Below are positions 49,886 through 58,811 of a stretch of DNA of 64,000 nucleotides, in pieces. The DNA comes from Pseudoxanthomonas sp. 3HH-4 (GTDB taxonomy: Bacteria; Pseudomonadota; Gammaproteobacteria; Xanthomonadales; Xanthomonadaceae). Position numbers and translations under genes: made by a program. Where the stretch lies: the NCBI RefSeq assembly GCF_006716465.1, contig NZ_VFPB01000002.1, forward strand, positions 310,001 through 374,000. Direction: 5' to 3'. The notes under the pieces were generated by a model that was given only the letters and a program-made list of their open reading frames with translations, was not told where the DNA came from and ran no database searches. Position 1 is the stretch's first letter; each line of letters opens with the position of its first letter.

Positions 49886-50821
49886 ATGAGCCTGCGCCCC
49901 GCCCTGCTGCCCGCCCTCGGCGTCTTCGCCGCGGCGGCACGTCACCAGAACTTCGCGCATGCGGCCGACGAGCTGCATCTCACCGCCAGCGCCGTCAGCC
50001 ACCACGTGCGCAAGCTGGAGGCGCTGCTGGGCGTGGTGCTGTTCCAGCGTCATGCCCGTGGCGTGAAGCTCACCGCCGAAGGCCGGCAGCTGGCGGATGC
50101 GGCCAACGCTGCGTTGGGTGATATCGATGCGGTGGCTTCGCATCTGCAATTGGCCGGCAAGACCACCACGCTGCGCCTCACCACGCTGCACTCGCTGGCC
50201 TACTGCTGGTTGCTGCCACGACTGCCTCGCTTCTGCGCGCGCCATCCGCACATCCGGCTGCATGTCGATACCGGTATCGCGCTGACGCGGTTCGATGACG
50301 AGGGTCCGGAACTGGGCATCCGTCACGGGCCCGGGCACTGGGCGGGCCTGACCGCACACCATCTGATGGATGACGAGTTATTCCCGGTAGCCTCGCCCGC
50401 GTTGCCCGGGATCGAGGCCGTTCGGGAGCCACGCCAGATCGCGCAGTTGCCGCTGGTCACCGACCTCGCGCTGCAGGGCTGGCGCGACTGGTTCCGTGCT
50501 GCGGGTGTACGTGGTCTGCGACTTCCCGCCATGCATAGCTTCAACGACAGCACCGACGCAATGCGCGCCGCCGTGTACGGCGTGGGTGCTGCGCTTGCAC
50601 GTCACCACATCGCGCAACCGTATCTTCAACGCTACGAACTGGTGCGCCTGCCCGGTCCTGCCCTGAAGGCGCGCTTCGCGTACTACGCCGTGCACCCCGC
50701 GCACAAATCACCGAGCGCCGCGGCGCAGGTATTCATCGACTGGCTGAAGGAAGAAACCCGCGACGAGCGCACGCCCCTGCCACCGATGCCGGACGACTTC
50801 CTGGGACGTCGCGGCAGCTGA
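49886..50821 (+). CDS. LysR family transcriptional regulator (GcvA-like)
   Basis: This 311-residue regulator has an N-terminal HTH with LGVFAAAARHQNFAHAADEL then HLTASAVSHHVRKLEALLGV and RGVKLTAEGRQL. The substrate domain follows (LRLTTLHSLAYCWLLPRLPR to VFIDWLKEETRDE). The lineage resembles GcvA-type regulators. A likely target is the divergent transporter and the 71-residue gene. GGAG is five bases before the ATG. Confidence 0.92.
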   Translation: MSLRPALLPALGVFAAAARHQNFAHAADELHLTASAVSHHVRKLEALLGVVLFQRHARGVKLTAEGRQLADAANAALGDIDAVASHLQLAGKTTTLRLTTLHSLAYCWLLPRLPRFCARHPHIRLHVDTGIALTRFDDEGPELGIRHGPGHWAGLTAHHLMDDELFPVASPALPGIEAVREPRQIAQLPLVTDLALQGWRDWFRAAGVRGLRLPAMHSFNDSTDAMRAAVYGVGAALARHHIAQPYLQRYELVRLPGPALKARFAYYAVHPAHKSPSAAAQVFIDWLKEETRDERTPLPPMPDDFLGRRGS

Positions 50822-50836
50822 GCCACACGCGACCCG

Positions 50837-51721
50837 TCAGGGCACGGCCTTGAGCGCCTGCACCACGGCCGGCTTCAGCGCACGGATGTTGGGGTCTGCG
50901 GACTGGTCGGCTTCCAGATGGACGCTCATCAGGAACGCCATCAGATCGTGACGTCGCGCGAGCCAGACACTGTCGGCATAGGCCTGCTTCGGGACCCCCA
51001 GCCTTGGAGGCAACGCGCCGAACCAGCGCGTCCACGCCTGTTCGTCCAGCAGGCCACGCCTGGCGGCATACAGCACCGGCCGCGCCAGTCGCCCCGGCTC
51101 GCCGAAGACGTAGGCGTGCGCGCTTTCCGGCACGGCCTGTTCCGCCACGGCCTGCAGCAGCACATCCACGTGCGCGCGATCCACCTGCTCGTTGAGCACC
51201 AGTTGCAGCAGCCAGTCCGCCCCATGTGCGACGCCGTGCCGCCAACCGTCGACAGCGTCGAACCCGCGATAGTCGCGCACCGATGCCAGGTAGGCGGCGG
51301 CGCGCGCGACCATGTCGGCGCGTTCATCGGACGACATCCAGGGCGCGATACGGTCGGTGCGCGCAACCTCCGACAACACCAGCGCTGCGAAAGGCGGGCC
51401 GAATCCCGCGGCGGTGTCCTCGCCCAGCATCGCGTACAGGCGGTCGCGCAAGGCGCGGCGTTGTTCCACGTCCAACTGTCCCGCGCGCAGCCAGGTGCTG
51501 AGGCCCTCATAGGCCACGCCATCGCGCAAGGCAGGATCGGGATCGGCCAGGCACGCCGGCAGTCCCGCCGCCAGGACAGCACGCACGTCATCAGGCACGG
51601 CGAATTTCTGTTCCCGAAGCAACTGCAGCGAACCCCGATCCGTCCCCTCTGGCGGACAGGCCGCCTGCGCCGACCACGACAGCAGCACTCCCGCCAACGC
51701 CAGCCATGCCCTTGAACGCAT
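50837..51721 (-). CDS. Secreted DUF2785 family protein
   Basis: This 294-residue protein has a signal peptide (MRSRAWLALAGVLLSWSAQAA). The DUF2785 core DDVRAVLAAGLPACLADPDP then RDGVAYEGLSTWLRAGQLD and GFDAVDGWRHGVAHGADWLL covers most of its length, with an all-helical, repeat-like composition. The family has no known function. GAGGAG is six bases before the ATG at 51721. It is convergent with the LysR gene. Confidence 0.85.
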   Translation of the reverse strand: MRSRAWLALAGVLLSWSAQAACPPEGTDRGSLQLLREQKFAVPDDVRAVLAAGLPACLADPDPALRDGVAYEGLSTWLRAGQLDVEQRRALRDRLYAMLGEDTAAGFGPPFAALVLSEVARTDRIAPWMSSDERADMVARAAAYLASVRDYRGFDAVDGWRHGVAHGADWLLQLVLNEQVDRAHVDVLLQAVAEQAVPESAHAYVFGEPGRLARPVLYAARRGLLDEQAWTRWFGALPPRLGVPKQAYADSVWLARRHDLMAFLMSVHLEADQSADPNIRALKPAVVQALKAVP

Positions 51722-51829
51722 CGTCATCTCCTCGACCTTGTGCCATCGCCCGACTTTACGGGCCATCCTGCATGCATGCGACAACGCGGAAAACGGTAGC
51801 GCAGGTCAACTACCCCGTTCGTACCACGA

Positions 51830-52180
51830 TCAGGCACTGGCGCCATCGAAGGGGATGACCTTCAACGCGGAAAGGTCCACATCGGGCAGGCAGCGGACGT
51901 TGATGGCGGCCATCTGTGCGCCCGTCGCCGGATGCGCGGCCTCGCCGAACGGCGCAATGCCACAGGTCGCGCAGAAGCGATGCTGGATGTGGTGCTTGTT
52001 GAAGGTGTAGGTGGACAGATCGCCTTCAGGTGTCTTCAGCACCAGCGCCTCGCGCGGCGCGAACCACAACAGGCCGCCTCGCCGCCGGCACAGCGAACAG
52101 TTGCAGTCGATGACCTCCGCGATGTCGCCCTCGACCTCGAATGCGATGCGGCCACAATGGCAGCTCCCTTCGTGCTTCAT
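51830..52180 (-). CDS. GFA-family (glutathione-dependent formaldehyde-activating type) zinc protein
   Basis: This 116-residue protein has the GFA fold with GSCHCGRIAFEVEGDIAEVI, CNCSLCRRRGGLLWF and HRFCATCGIAPFGEAAHP. The seven Cys (7, 9, four in the middle motifs and two in FCATCG) match the two zinc sites. Family members include enzymes that join glutathione and formaldehyde, but most are uncharacterised. GGGAG precedes the ATG. It is divergent from the DUF885 gene. Confidence 0.9.
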   Translation of the reverse strand: MKHEGSCHCGRIAFEVEGDIAEVIDCNCSLCRRRGGLLWFAPREALVLKTPEGDLSTYTFNKHHIQHRFCATCGIAPFGEAAHPATGAQMAAINVRCLPDVDLSALKVIPFDGASA

Positions 52181-52294
52181 GTCACGGTTCTCCGTCGTCC
52201 GGTGCGCCAGCGTATATCGAATGGCATGGGCGTGGGCATGACCTCCGGCCTATCCTGTCCATCCTGACCCACATCGCATCGCAACAGGACTCCC

Positions 52295-54106
52295 ATGCGC
52301 AAGACCCTGCTCGCCGCCGCCCTCCTGGCCTCGCTGGCCGCCTGCCAGAAGAGCGAAGCCCCCACCGCCGCCCCGGGTGCCGACACCGCAGCCGCGACCG
52401 CTGACACCGCCAAGGCCGATGCCGCCTTCGCTGACCTGTCCAAGCGCGCGCTCGACGGTTGGCTGCAGCTCTCGCCCGTCAGCGCCACCCAGATCGGCGA
52501 GCACAAGTACGACGGCGAACTCGATGACCTGAGCGCGGGCGGCAGGCAGAAAGGCCTGGAGTTCAGCAGGAAGATCCTGGCCGAACTGGATGCCACCGAC
52601 ATCGCCTCCCTGTCGCGCGAGAACCAGGTCGACGCCGCCATCCTGCGCAACCAGTTGCAGTACGACATCTGGACCGCCGAAACGCTGCAGAGCTGGGCCT
52701 GGGATCCGCAGGTCTACAACAACGTCGCCGGCGGTGCGATCTACGGCCTGATGGCGCGCGAATTTGCGCCGTTGCCGGACCGTCTGAAGTCCGCCACCGC
52801 GCGCATGCAGAAGATCCCGGCGCTGCTGGCGCAGGCGCGCGAGAACCTGGATCCGGCGCGCGTGCCCAAGGTGCACGCCGAAACCGTCGCCAAGCAGAAC
52901 GCCGGCATCCTGAGCATCGTCGACACCTTCATCACGCCGAACCTCAAGGACCTGCCGGAAGCCGACCGCGCGCAGGCGCAGGCCGCCATCGACACGCTGA
53001 AGAAGGCCGTGGCCGAGCACCAGGCCTGGCTGGACAAGACGCTGGTCCCGAACGCGAAGGGCGACTTCCGCATCGGCCAGACGCTGTACGACCAGAAGCT
53101 GCAGTTCGCGCTGCTGTCGTCGCTGTCGCGCGCCGACATCAAGCAGCGCGCCGAGGGCGAGCTCAAGCGCGTGCGCGAGGAGATGTACGGCATCGCCCGC
53201 ACCGTGCTGAAGGACAAGCCCGGCGCGCCCGCGCTGCCGGAAACGCCCACCGCCGACGAGCAGCAGAAGGCGATCGAGGCTGCGCTCGAGCTGGCCTACG
53301 CCGAGCGTCCGGCGCGCGACAAGGTGGTGCCGGATGCCGAAGCGGCGCTGGCGCAGGCCACCGAATTCGTGCGCAAGCACGACCTGGTCACGCTGCCCGA
53401 CGCACCGGTGGAAATCATCGAGATGCCGGAGTTCCAGCGCGGCGTGGCGGTGGCGTACTGCGACTCGCCCGGCCCGCTCGACAAGCACCTGAAGACCTTC
53501 TACGCCGTCTCGCCGATTCCGGACGAATGGGACCAGAAGCAGGTCGACTCGTTCCTGCGCGAATACAACAGCCGGATGATCCACCTGCTGAGCATCCACG
53601 AAGGCACGCCGGGCCACTACCTGGAAGGCTGGCACTCGGCCAAGTTCCCGTCGATGCTGCGCGCCGTGCTGCGTTCGGGCATGTTCGCCGAAGGCTGGGC
53701 CGTGTACACCGAGAAGATGATGGCCGACGCCGGCTACCTCGACAACGACCCGCTGTTCCACCTGGTGCAGATGAAGTTCTACCTGCGCACGATCGCCAAC
53801 GCGATCCTGGACCAGGGCGTGCAGGTGGACGGTTGGACGCGCGAACAGGCGATGGACCTGATGGTGCGCCAGACCTTCCAGCAGGAACGCGAAGCCGCCG
53901 GCAAGTGGACGCGCGCACAGCTGACGTCGGCGCAGCTGCCCACCTACTTCGTCGGCGTGCAGGAACATTTCGACATGCGCAAGGCCGCCGAGGCCAAGCA
54001 GGGCGCGCAGTTCAATCTGAAGGCCTACCACGACCAGGTACTGTCGTACGGCGCGCCGCCGGTGCGCTTCGTGCGGCAGCTGATGCTGGACGAACCGATC
54101 AAGTGA
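52295..54106 (+). CDS. DUF885 family lipoprotein, putative metallopeptidase
   Basis: This 603-residue protein has a lipobox LAAC (Cys17), an Ala/Asp/Thr-rich linker and the DUF885 domain. A zinc-peptidase-like motif HEGTPGHYLEGWHSAKFPS (about residues 433-451) has the His-Glu and a second His, and RSGMFAEGWAVYTEKMMAD provides a downstream Glu. DUF885 has been related to M3/M32-like peptidases by this motif, which is inference. AGGA is six bases before the ATG. A terminator follows at 54194. Confidence 0.87.
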   Translation: MRKTLLAAALLASLAACQKSEAPTAAPGADTAAATADTAKADAAFADLSKRALDGWLQLSPVSATQIGEHKYDGELDDLSAGGRQKGLEFSRKILAELDATDIASLSRENQVDAAILRNQLQYDIWTAETLQSWAWDPQVYNNVAGGAIYGLMAREFAPLPDRLKSATARMQKIPALLAQARENLDPARVPKVHAETVAKQNAGILSIVDTFITPNLKDLPEADRAQAQAAIDTLKKAVAEHQAWLDKTLVPNAKGDFRIGQTLYDQKLQFALLSSLSRADIKQRAEGELKRVREEMYGIARTVLKDKPGAPALPETPTADEQQKAIEAALELAYAERPARDKVVPDAEAALAQATEFVRKHDLVTLPDAPVEIIEMPEFQRGVAVAYCDSPGPLDKHLKTFYAVSPIPDEWDQKQVDSFLREYNSRMIHLLSIHEGTPGHYLEGWHSAKFPSMLRAVLRSGMFAEGWAVYTEKMMADAGYLDNDPLFHLVQMKFYLRTIANAILDQGVQVDGWTREQAMDLMVRQTFQQEREAAGKWTRAQLTSAQLPTYFVGVQEHFDMRKAAEAKQGAQFNLKAYHDQVLSYGAPPVRFVRQLMLDEPIK

Positions 54107-54143
54107 CATCCCGGCGCGCGCGTCAGCGCGCCTTTGCCGGGAC

Positions 54144-54170
54144 GTCACCCCCGCGCAGGCGGGGGTCCAG
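54144..54170. repeat. Palindromic intergenic repeat (CCCCCGCGCAGGCGGGGG type)
   Basis: GTCACCCCCGCGCAGGCGGG plus GGTCCAG forms a hairpin. It is a member of the family also seen at 995-1019 and 42268-42367. Confidence 0.6.
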
Positions 54171-54193
54171 CGACTTGCACGCGCCTATCGACC

Positions 54194-54227
54194 AAGAAGG
54201 GCAGGCCTCACGCCTGCCCTTCTTTTT
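54194..54227. terminator. Bidirectional terminator between DUF885 and rraA
   Basis: AAGAAGGGCAGGC / GCCTGCCCTTCTT is a perfect 13-bp stem with loop CTCAC and a T-tail on the plus strand. On the minus strand it lies directly after the rraA stop. Confidence 0.88.
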
Positions 54228-54709
54228 CACGCCTCGTGCAGGCGTGTGTTCGCGACCAGTACGCCATTGGCATCGGCATAGATCCAGTCGCCCGGCGTGA
54301 TCGACACGCCAGCGAACGTCACAGGCACGTCCACGTCGCCCAAGCCGCGCTTCTCGGTCTTCATCGGATGCGACGCCCGTGCCTGTACGCCAAGCGGCAA
54401 AGCAGCGAGCGCGTCGACATCGCGCACGCAGCCAAAGATCAGGAAGCCGGACCAACCATTCTTCACCGCGTTCGCTGCGATCTGGTCGCCCAGCAACGCG
54501 CGACGCAGCGAACCACCGCCATCGACCACCATCACTCGGCCCTCGCCGGGCGTGGCGGCCAGTTCGCGCACGCGCGAGTTGTCCTCGAAGCACTTCACCG
54601 TCACCGCCGGCCCGGCGAATGCGACGCGTCCGCCGTAACCGCGGAACACTGGCTCGGCGACCTGCACGTCGGTGTACTGGTCGCAGAGGTCGGGTGTGGT
54701 CCAGGACAT
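54227..54709 (-). CDS. rraA: RraA family protein (ribonuclease E activity regulator or hydroxymethylglutarate aldolase-like)
   Basis: This 160-residue RraA has [20 protein letters not shown] then [60 protein letters not shown] and the C-terminal [14 protein letters not shown]. In E. coli RraA inhibits RNase E; related proteins are aldolases. Length and motifs fit the RNase E regulator group. GGAGATG precedes the ATG by six bases. It is convergent with the DUF885 gene. Confidence 0.92.
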   Translation of the reverse strand: MSWTTPDLCDQYTDVQVAEPVFRGYGGRVAFAGPAVTVKCFEDNSRVRELAATPGEGRVMVVDGGGSLRRALLGDQIAANAVKNGWSGFLIFGCVRDVDALAALPLGVQARASHPMKTEKRGLGDVDVPVTFAGVSITPGDWIYADANGVLVANTRLHEA

Positions 54710-54781
54710 GCGGCATCTCCGAGGGCGCGGGTTGACCGCATGGTAACGCGGACGCGACTGGCACCGGGCTATGCTTCGCGC

Positions 54782-55606
54782 ATGGACGACCTCTTCGCTT
54801 CCCCGCCTCCCGTTCCCAACGACGGCATCCGCGTCGGCATCGGCGGCTGGACGTTCGCGCTCTGGCGCAAGAACTTCTATCCCGATGGCCTGGTGCAACG
54901 GCGCGAGCTGGAATACGCCAGCCGCCAGCTGACCGCCATCGAGATCAACGGCACCTACTACGGCGCGCAGAAGCCGGCGACCTACGCCAGCTGGCGCGAT
55001 CAGACGCCTGACGGCTTCGTGTTCTCGGCCAAGGCGCCGAAGCGGATCATGCAGTCGCGATCGCTGGCATCGACGCAGGCGCAGGTGGAGGATTTCGTCC
55101 GCGGCATCGCCGAGCTCGGCGCGAAGCTGGGGCCGCTGGTCTGGCAGTTCGAAGCGGGCCGACGCGTGGACGCGGACGAACTCGACGCTTTCCTGACGCT
55201 GCTGCCTCGCGAGGTCGATGGCCGCCCGCTACGGCATGCGCTGGAGGTCCGCGATCCCGGCGCGGTGGACGGGGACTTCATCCACCTGGCGCGTCGCCAC
55301 CAGGTCGCCACGGTCTTCACCGATTCCACCGACTATCCCTCTTTCGCCGACCTCACGGCGGACTTCGTCTACGCGCGCCTGATGCGCTCGCAGCCGATCG
55401 AAACCGGATATCCGCCACCGGAGCTGGCGCAGTGGGCCGAACGCGCACGCGCATGGTCGCGTGGCGAAGACATCGCCGAGCTGCCACACGTGGGCGAGCC
55501 CGCGCCCGAGCTGCCGCGACGCGACGTGTTCATTTACTTCATCAGCAGCGCGAAGGAACGCAATCCGGCCGCGGCGATGGAACTGATCCGCAAGCTCGCG
55601 AGATAA
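54782..55606 (+). CDS. DUF72 family protein
   Basis: This 274-residue protein is a TIM-barrel-like DUF72 member. It has [20 protein letters not shown] near the N-terminus, [63 protein letters not shown] and the end [20 protein letters not shown]. The family is widespread with unknown function; structural resemblance to metal-dependent TIM barrels has been noted. The next gene (MFS) is convergent, only five bases from it. Confidence 0.88.
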   Translation: MDDLFASPPPVPNDGIRVGIGGWTFALWRKNFYPDGLVQRRELEYASRQLTAIEINGTYYGAQKPATYASWRDQTPDGFVFSAKAPKRIMQSRSLASTQAQVEDFVRGIAELGAKLGPLVWQFEAGRRVDADELDAFLTLLPREVDGRPLRHALEVRDPGAVDGDFIHLARRHQVATVFTDSTDYPSFADLTADFVYARLMRSQPIETGYPPPELAQWAERARAWSRGEDIAELPHVGEPAPELPRRDVFIYFISSAKERNPAAAMELIRKLAR

Positions 55607-55611
55607 CGCCG

Positions 55612-56913
55612 TCAGTAGCGCAGCGGATGCTTCACGATGACCCACGTGGCGACGCCGATGCCGACCAGGCAGGTGAACGCCACATAGTGCGCCGGCGCCA
55701 ACGGTCCCCAGTCGACAGACAGCCAGGCGAGCAGCGGTGGCGTCAGTCCGCCGAACACCGCGTAAGCCACGTTGTACGAGAACGACAGTCCGGAGAACCT
55801 GACCTCGGGCGGAAACGCGGCCACCATCAACGCCGGCGTCACGCCCACCACGCCGCAGCAGAAGCCAGCCAGCGTGTACCAGGCCACGAATTCCGCCTGA
55901 TGGCCCGCCACCAGCGCGCCGTACAGGGCGTACGCAGCCGCGCCCAACCCCAGCGATCCGAACAGCAGCGCACGCCCCACGCCGATGCGGTCCACCGCCC
56001 AGCCCGCGACCAGACAACCGAATACCAGCGCCAGCGTCGCCAGGCTGTTGCCCTGGAATGCCACGGCAGGCGCAATGCCGAAGCTGGTCTGCACCAGCGT
56101 TGGCGTCAGCAGCACGATCACCACGATGGCGGCGGTCAACTGCCAAGAGGCCAGCATCGACAGGATCACCGCCGGACGGTACGCGGCGAGCACTTGCTTC
56201 ACCGGCATCTGCCGCGCGAGTTGTTTGCGCACGCGCATCTCGACGAACACCGGCGTCTCCTCAAGCCAGCGCCGCAACCACACGGCGATGAAGCCGAACA
56301 CGCCACCCAGCACGAACGGCAGGCGCCACACGCCGTCCTGCACCTCGGCGGCGCTGTAGTTCGCGTTGATCCATGCCGCCAGCAGCGAACCGATCAGGAT
56401 GCCGGCAGTGAGTCCAGCCGTCAGCGTCGCGCAGGCGATGCCGACGCGACTGCGCGGCACGTGCTCGGCCACGAATACCCAGGCCCCGGGCACTTCGCCT
56501 CCCACCGCGATGCCCTGCACGACGCGCATCGCCAGCAACAGCAATGGCGCCAGCGCGCCTACCTGCGTGTAAGTAGGCAACAGCCCGATCAGCAGGGTAG
56601 GCACGGACATCATGAAGACGCTGAGCGTGAACATGCGCTTGCGCCCGAGGCGGTCGCCGAAGTGCGCCATCACGATGCCGCCGAGCGGTCGCGCCACGTA
56701 GCCCGCCGCGAAGATGCCGTACACCTGCAGCTGTGCCAGCCACGGCGCGGTACCGGGCGGGAAGAACAACGCACCCAACACCTTGGCGAAGAATACGAAC
56801 ACGACGAAGTCGTAAAACTCCAGCGCGCCGCCCAGCGCCGACAGGCCGAGCGTCTTCGCATCGCGCCGGTTGAAGGGACGGTGGATCGGACGCGATGCGT
56901 CGTCGGTTGTCAT
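55612..56913 (-). CDS. MFS transporter, metabolite:H+ symporter (MHS) type
   Basis: This 433-residue protein has twelve membrane segments, with the MHS signatures LGGALEFYDFVVFVFFAKVL, ARPLGGIVMAHFGDRLGRKR and RVVQGIAVGGEVPGAWVFVA. GRKRMFTLSVFMMS forms the typical loop 2-3 motif. MHS members carry dicarboxylates, proline/betaine or shikimate; the substrate is unknown. The ATG at 56913 is preferred because upstream residues are not conserved. The REP pair follows upstream. Confidence 0.92.
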   Translation of the reverse strand: MTTDDASRPIHRPFNRRDAKTLGLSALGGALEFYDFVVFVFFAKVLGALFFPPGTAPWLAQLQVYGIFAAGYVARPLGGIVMAHFGDRLGRKRMFTLSVFMMSVPTLLIGLLPTYTQVGALAPLLLLAMRVVQGIAVGGEVPGAWVFVAEHVPRSRVGIACATLTAGLTAGILIGSLLAAWINANYSAAEVQDGVWRLPFVLGGVFGFIAVWLRRWLEETPVFVEMRVRKQLARQMPVKQVLAAYRPAVILSMLASWQLTAAIVVIVLLTPTLVQTSFGIAPAVAFQGNSLATLALVFGCLVAGWAVDRIGVGRALLFGSLGLGAAAYALYGALVAGHQAEFVAWYTLAGFCCGVVGVTPALMVAAFPPEVRFSGLSFSYNVAYAVFGGLTPPLLAWLSVDWGPLAPAHYVAFTCLVGIGVATWVIVKHPLRY

Positions 56914-56994
56914 GCGTTGGTCCCGAATGTCGGCCCCGTCATGGCGCGCGAACATCGCATGCCGCACGAGACACGTCCAGCGCTGTCGCTTCCT

Positions 56995-57121
56995 GTAGGA
57001 GCGACGTGAGTCGCGACCGTACACCGGCCTCGCCAGGACACGCCGGTCATCCGACGGGCCGCGCGCGACGCAAGCTTTGCATGACCGGACGACGCGCGGT
57101 CGCGACTCACGTCGCTCCTAC
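56995..57121. repeat. Inverted pair of GTAG-REP palindromes between MFS and Pr6Pr genes
   Basis: The left copy (56995-57018) starts GTAGGAGCGACGTGAGTCGC and the right copy (57098-57121) is its exact inverse. The last 4 bases of the right element supply the TAG stop codon of the Pr6Pr gene. It is the least diverged pair of the three in the window. Confidence 0.88.
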
Positions 57122-57762
57122 AGTGAAGCACGGCGCCGGCCAAGTGCGCGGTCCAGTCCCGCGACCACCAGCCCCAGCACGATGAACACGCCCATGACGC
57201 CCAGCGCGTTGATCCCGACCCTCGTCCAGCCCAGTTGGCCAACGTCGATGAAGGGGTACGGGTACTCGCCCACCCACGCGCCACGCAGGAATACCCAGGC
57301 CACGTATACCAGCGGGAACAGCAGCCATCCCGTCACGTCGCGCCAGCGCAGCGCCCCATGCGGCACGCACGTCAGCCACCACGCCCAGTACGCCAGCGGC
57401 ACCGCGTAGTGCAGGCCGGAGTCGGCCCACCACTGCGCACCCTGCGGTTGCCACAGGTGACGCAGGATGAAGAAGTAGATGCTGCCGGTGACGCCGATGT
57501 AGAGCGCGACCGCACCGCGCACGTGGGCCTGCACGAAGAAGCCGGACTGCCCCTTCGCCGCGGCGAAGGCGACCAGCGCCACCGCGATGTTGCTGAGGAT
57601 GGTGAAGTAGGTGACGAATCGCACCGTGCCCAGGACCACGCCGACATTGTCGCGGGTCAGTCGCAAGATCAGGACGTACTGCAACACCAGCGCCGCCAAG
57701 GCCAGCAGCCCCACAAGGGCGGAGAACGTACGCGGCACGATATGAAGGCGTGCGGGCGACAT
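57118..57762 (-). CDS. Pr6Pr family membrane protein
   Basis: This 214-residue protein has six membrane segments with the family hallmarks YVLILRLTRDNVGVVLGTVR, FVTYFTILSNIAVALVAFAA, HYAVPLAYWAWWLTCVPHGA and VYVAWVFLRGAWVGEYPYPF. A PYPFID motif follows. Pr6Pr is related to FAR-17a/AIG1-like proteins; the function is unknown. Its TAG stop is made by the GTAG of a REP copy, so the natural 3' end may have been set or trimmed by repeat insertion. Confidence 0.87.
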   Translation of the reverse strand: MSPARLHIVPRTFSALVGLLALAALVLQYVLILRLTRDNVGVVLGTVRFVTYFTILSNIAVALVAFAAAKGQSGFFVQAHVRGAVALYIGVTGSIYFFILRHLWQPQGAQWWADSGLHYAVPLAYWAWWLTCVPHGALRWRDVTGWLLFPLVYVAWVFLRGAWVGEYPYPFIDVGQLGWTRVGINALGVMGVFIVLGLVVAGLDRALGRRRASL

Positions 57763-57863
57763 CGGTCATCCTCGATCCACGGTCCTGCCAGCTTGCCACG
57801 GCGGCGCCCCGGTCGGGAGTGGTCCCGTCGCCAGCGTCCCGCGGCATCGGCGACAATGCGCGC

Positions 57864-58811
57864 ATGCCGATGACCCCGACCGCCAAGGCCCAGCTTCAGA
57901 TCCACCTGTGCGTGCTGCTGTGGGGCTTCACGCCCATCCTGGGCAAGCTGATCAGCCTGTCCGCACTGCCGCTGGTGTGGTGGCGCATGCTGATCGTGGT
58001 GGTCGCCCTCGCCTTCCTGCCACGCGTGTGGCGCGGCCTGCGTGCGATGCCGGCGAAGTTGATCCTCGCCTATTGCGGCATCGGCCTGATCGTGGCGCTG
58101 CACTGGCTGACGTTCTATGGCGCCATTAAGTTGTCGAACGCGTCCGTGGCGGTGACCTGCATCGCGCTGGCGCCGGCCTTCACCTCGGTGATCGAGCCCT
58201 GGCTGACGCGCCGGCCGTTTTCCTGGCGCGAACTCCTCTTCGGCGTCGCCGTGCTGCCGGGCGTGGCACTGGTGGTCGGAGGAATTCCCGACGGCATGCG
58301 GCTGGGCGTGCTGGTGGGTGCGCTGTCGGCGCTGCTGGTGGCGCTGTTCGGCCCGCTCAACAAGCGCCTGATCGACCACGGCGAACCGCTGACCATCACC
58401 GGACTGGAGCTGGGGTCCGGCACGGTGCTGCTGACGCTGCTCGCGCCCCTGATGCCGATGCTGTTCCCCGCCTTCGCCGGCGACCTGTTCGTGCTGCCCG
58501 GCCTGCGCGACGGCACCCTGCTGCTGGTGCTGTCGCTGGCCTGCACGCTGCTGCCGTTCGCGTTGTCGCTGGTCGCGCTGAAACATCTCAGCGCGTATGG
58601 CGTGCAACTGGTGACCAACCTCGAACCCGTCTACGCCATCCTGCTGGCGATCGTGCTGCTGGGCGAACAGCGCGAACTCACGCCACTGTTCTACCTGGGC
58701 GTGGGCATCATCCTGGCCGCGGTGTTCCTGCATCCGCTCGCGCAACGCCCGAAGCGCATCGAGCACCCGGAAATGCTGGGCACGTCGGAAGCCAAGAACA
58801 TCGTCGAATGA
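57864..58811 (+). CDS. EamA/DMT-superfamily transporter
   Basis: This 315-residue protein has ten membrane segments in two EamA repeats (HLCVLLWGFTPILGKLISLS then LHWLTFYGAIKLSNASVAVT, and LVALKHLSAYGVQLVTNLEP). The substrate is unknown. It is the third DMT-type transporter of the window. The stop overlaps the start of the following DUF1176 gene (ATGA), so the two are coupled. Confidence 0.9.
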   Translation: MPMTPTAKAQLQIHLCVLLWGFTPILGKLISLSALPLVWWRMLIVVVALAFLPRVWRGLRAMPAKLILAYCGIGLIVALHWLTFYGAIKLSNASVAVTCIALAPAFTSVIEPWLTRRPFSWRELLFGVAVLPGVALVVGGIPDGMRLGVLVGALSALLVALFGPLNKRLIDHGEPLTITGLELGSGTVLLTLLAPLMPMLFPAFAGDLFVLPGLRDGTLLLVLSLACTLLPFALSLVALKHLSAYGVQLVTNLEPVYAILLAIVLLGEQRELTPLFYLGVGIILAAVFLHPLAQRPKRIEHPEMLGTSEAKNIVE

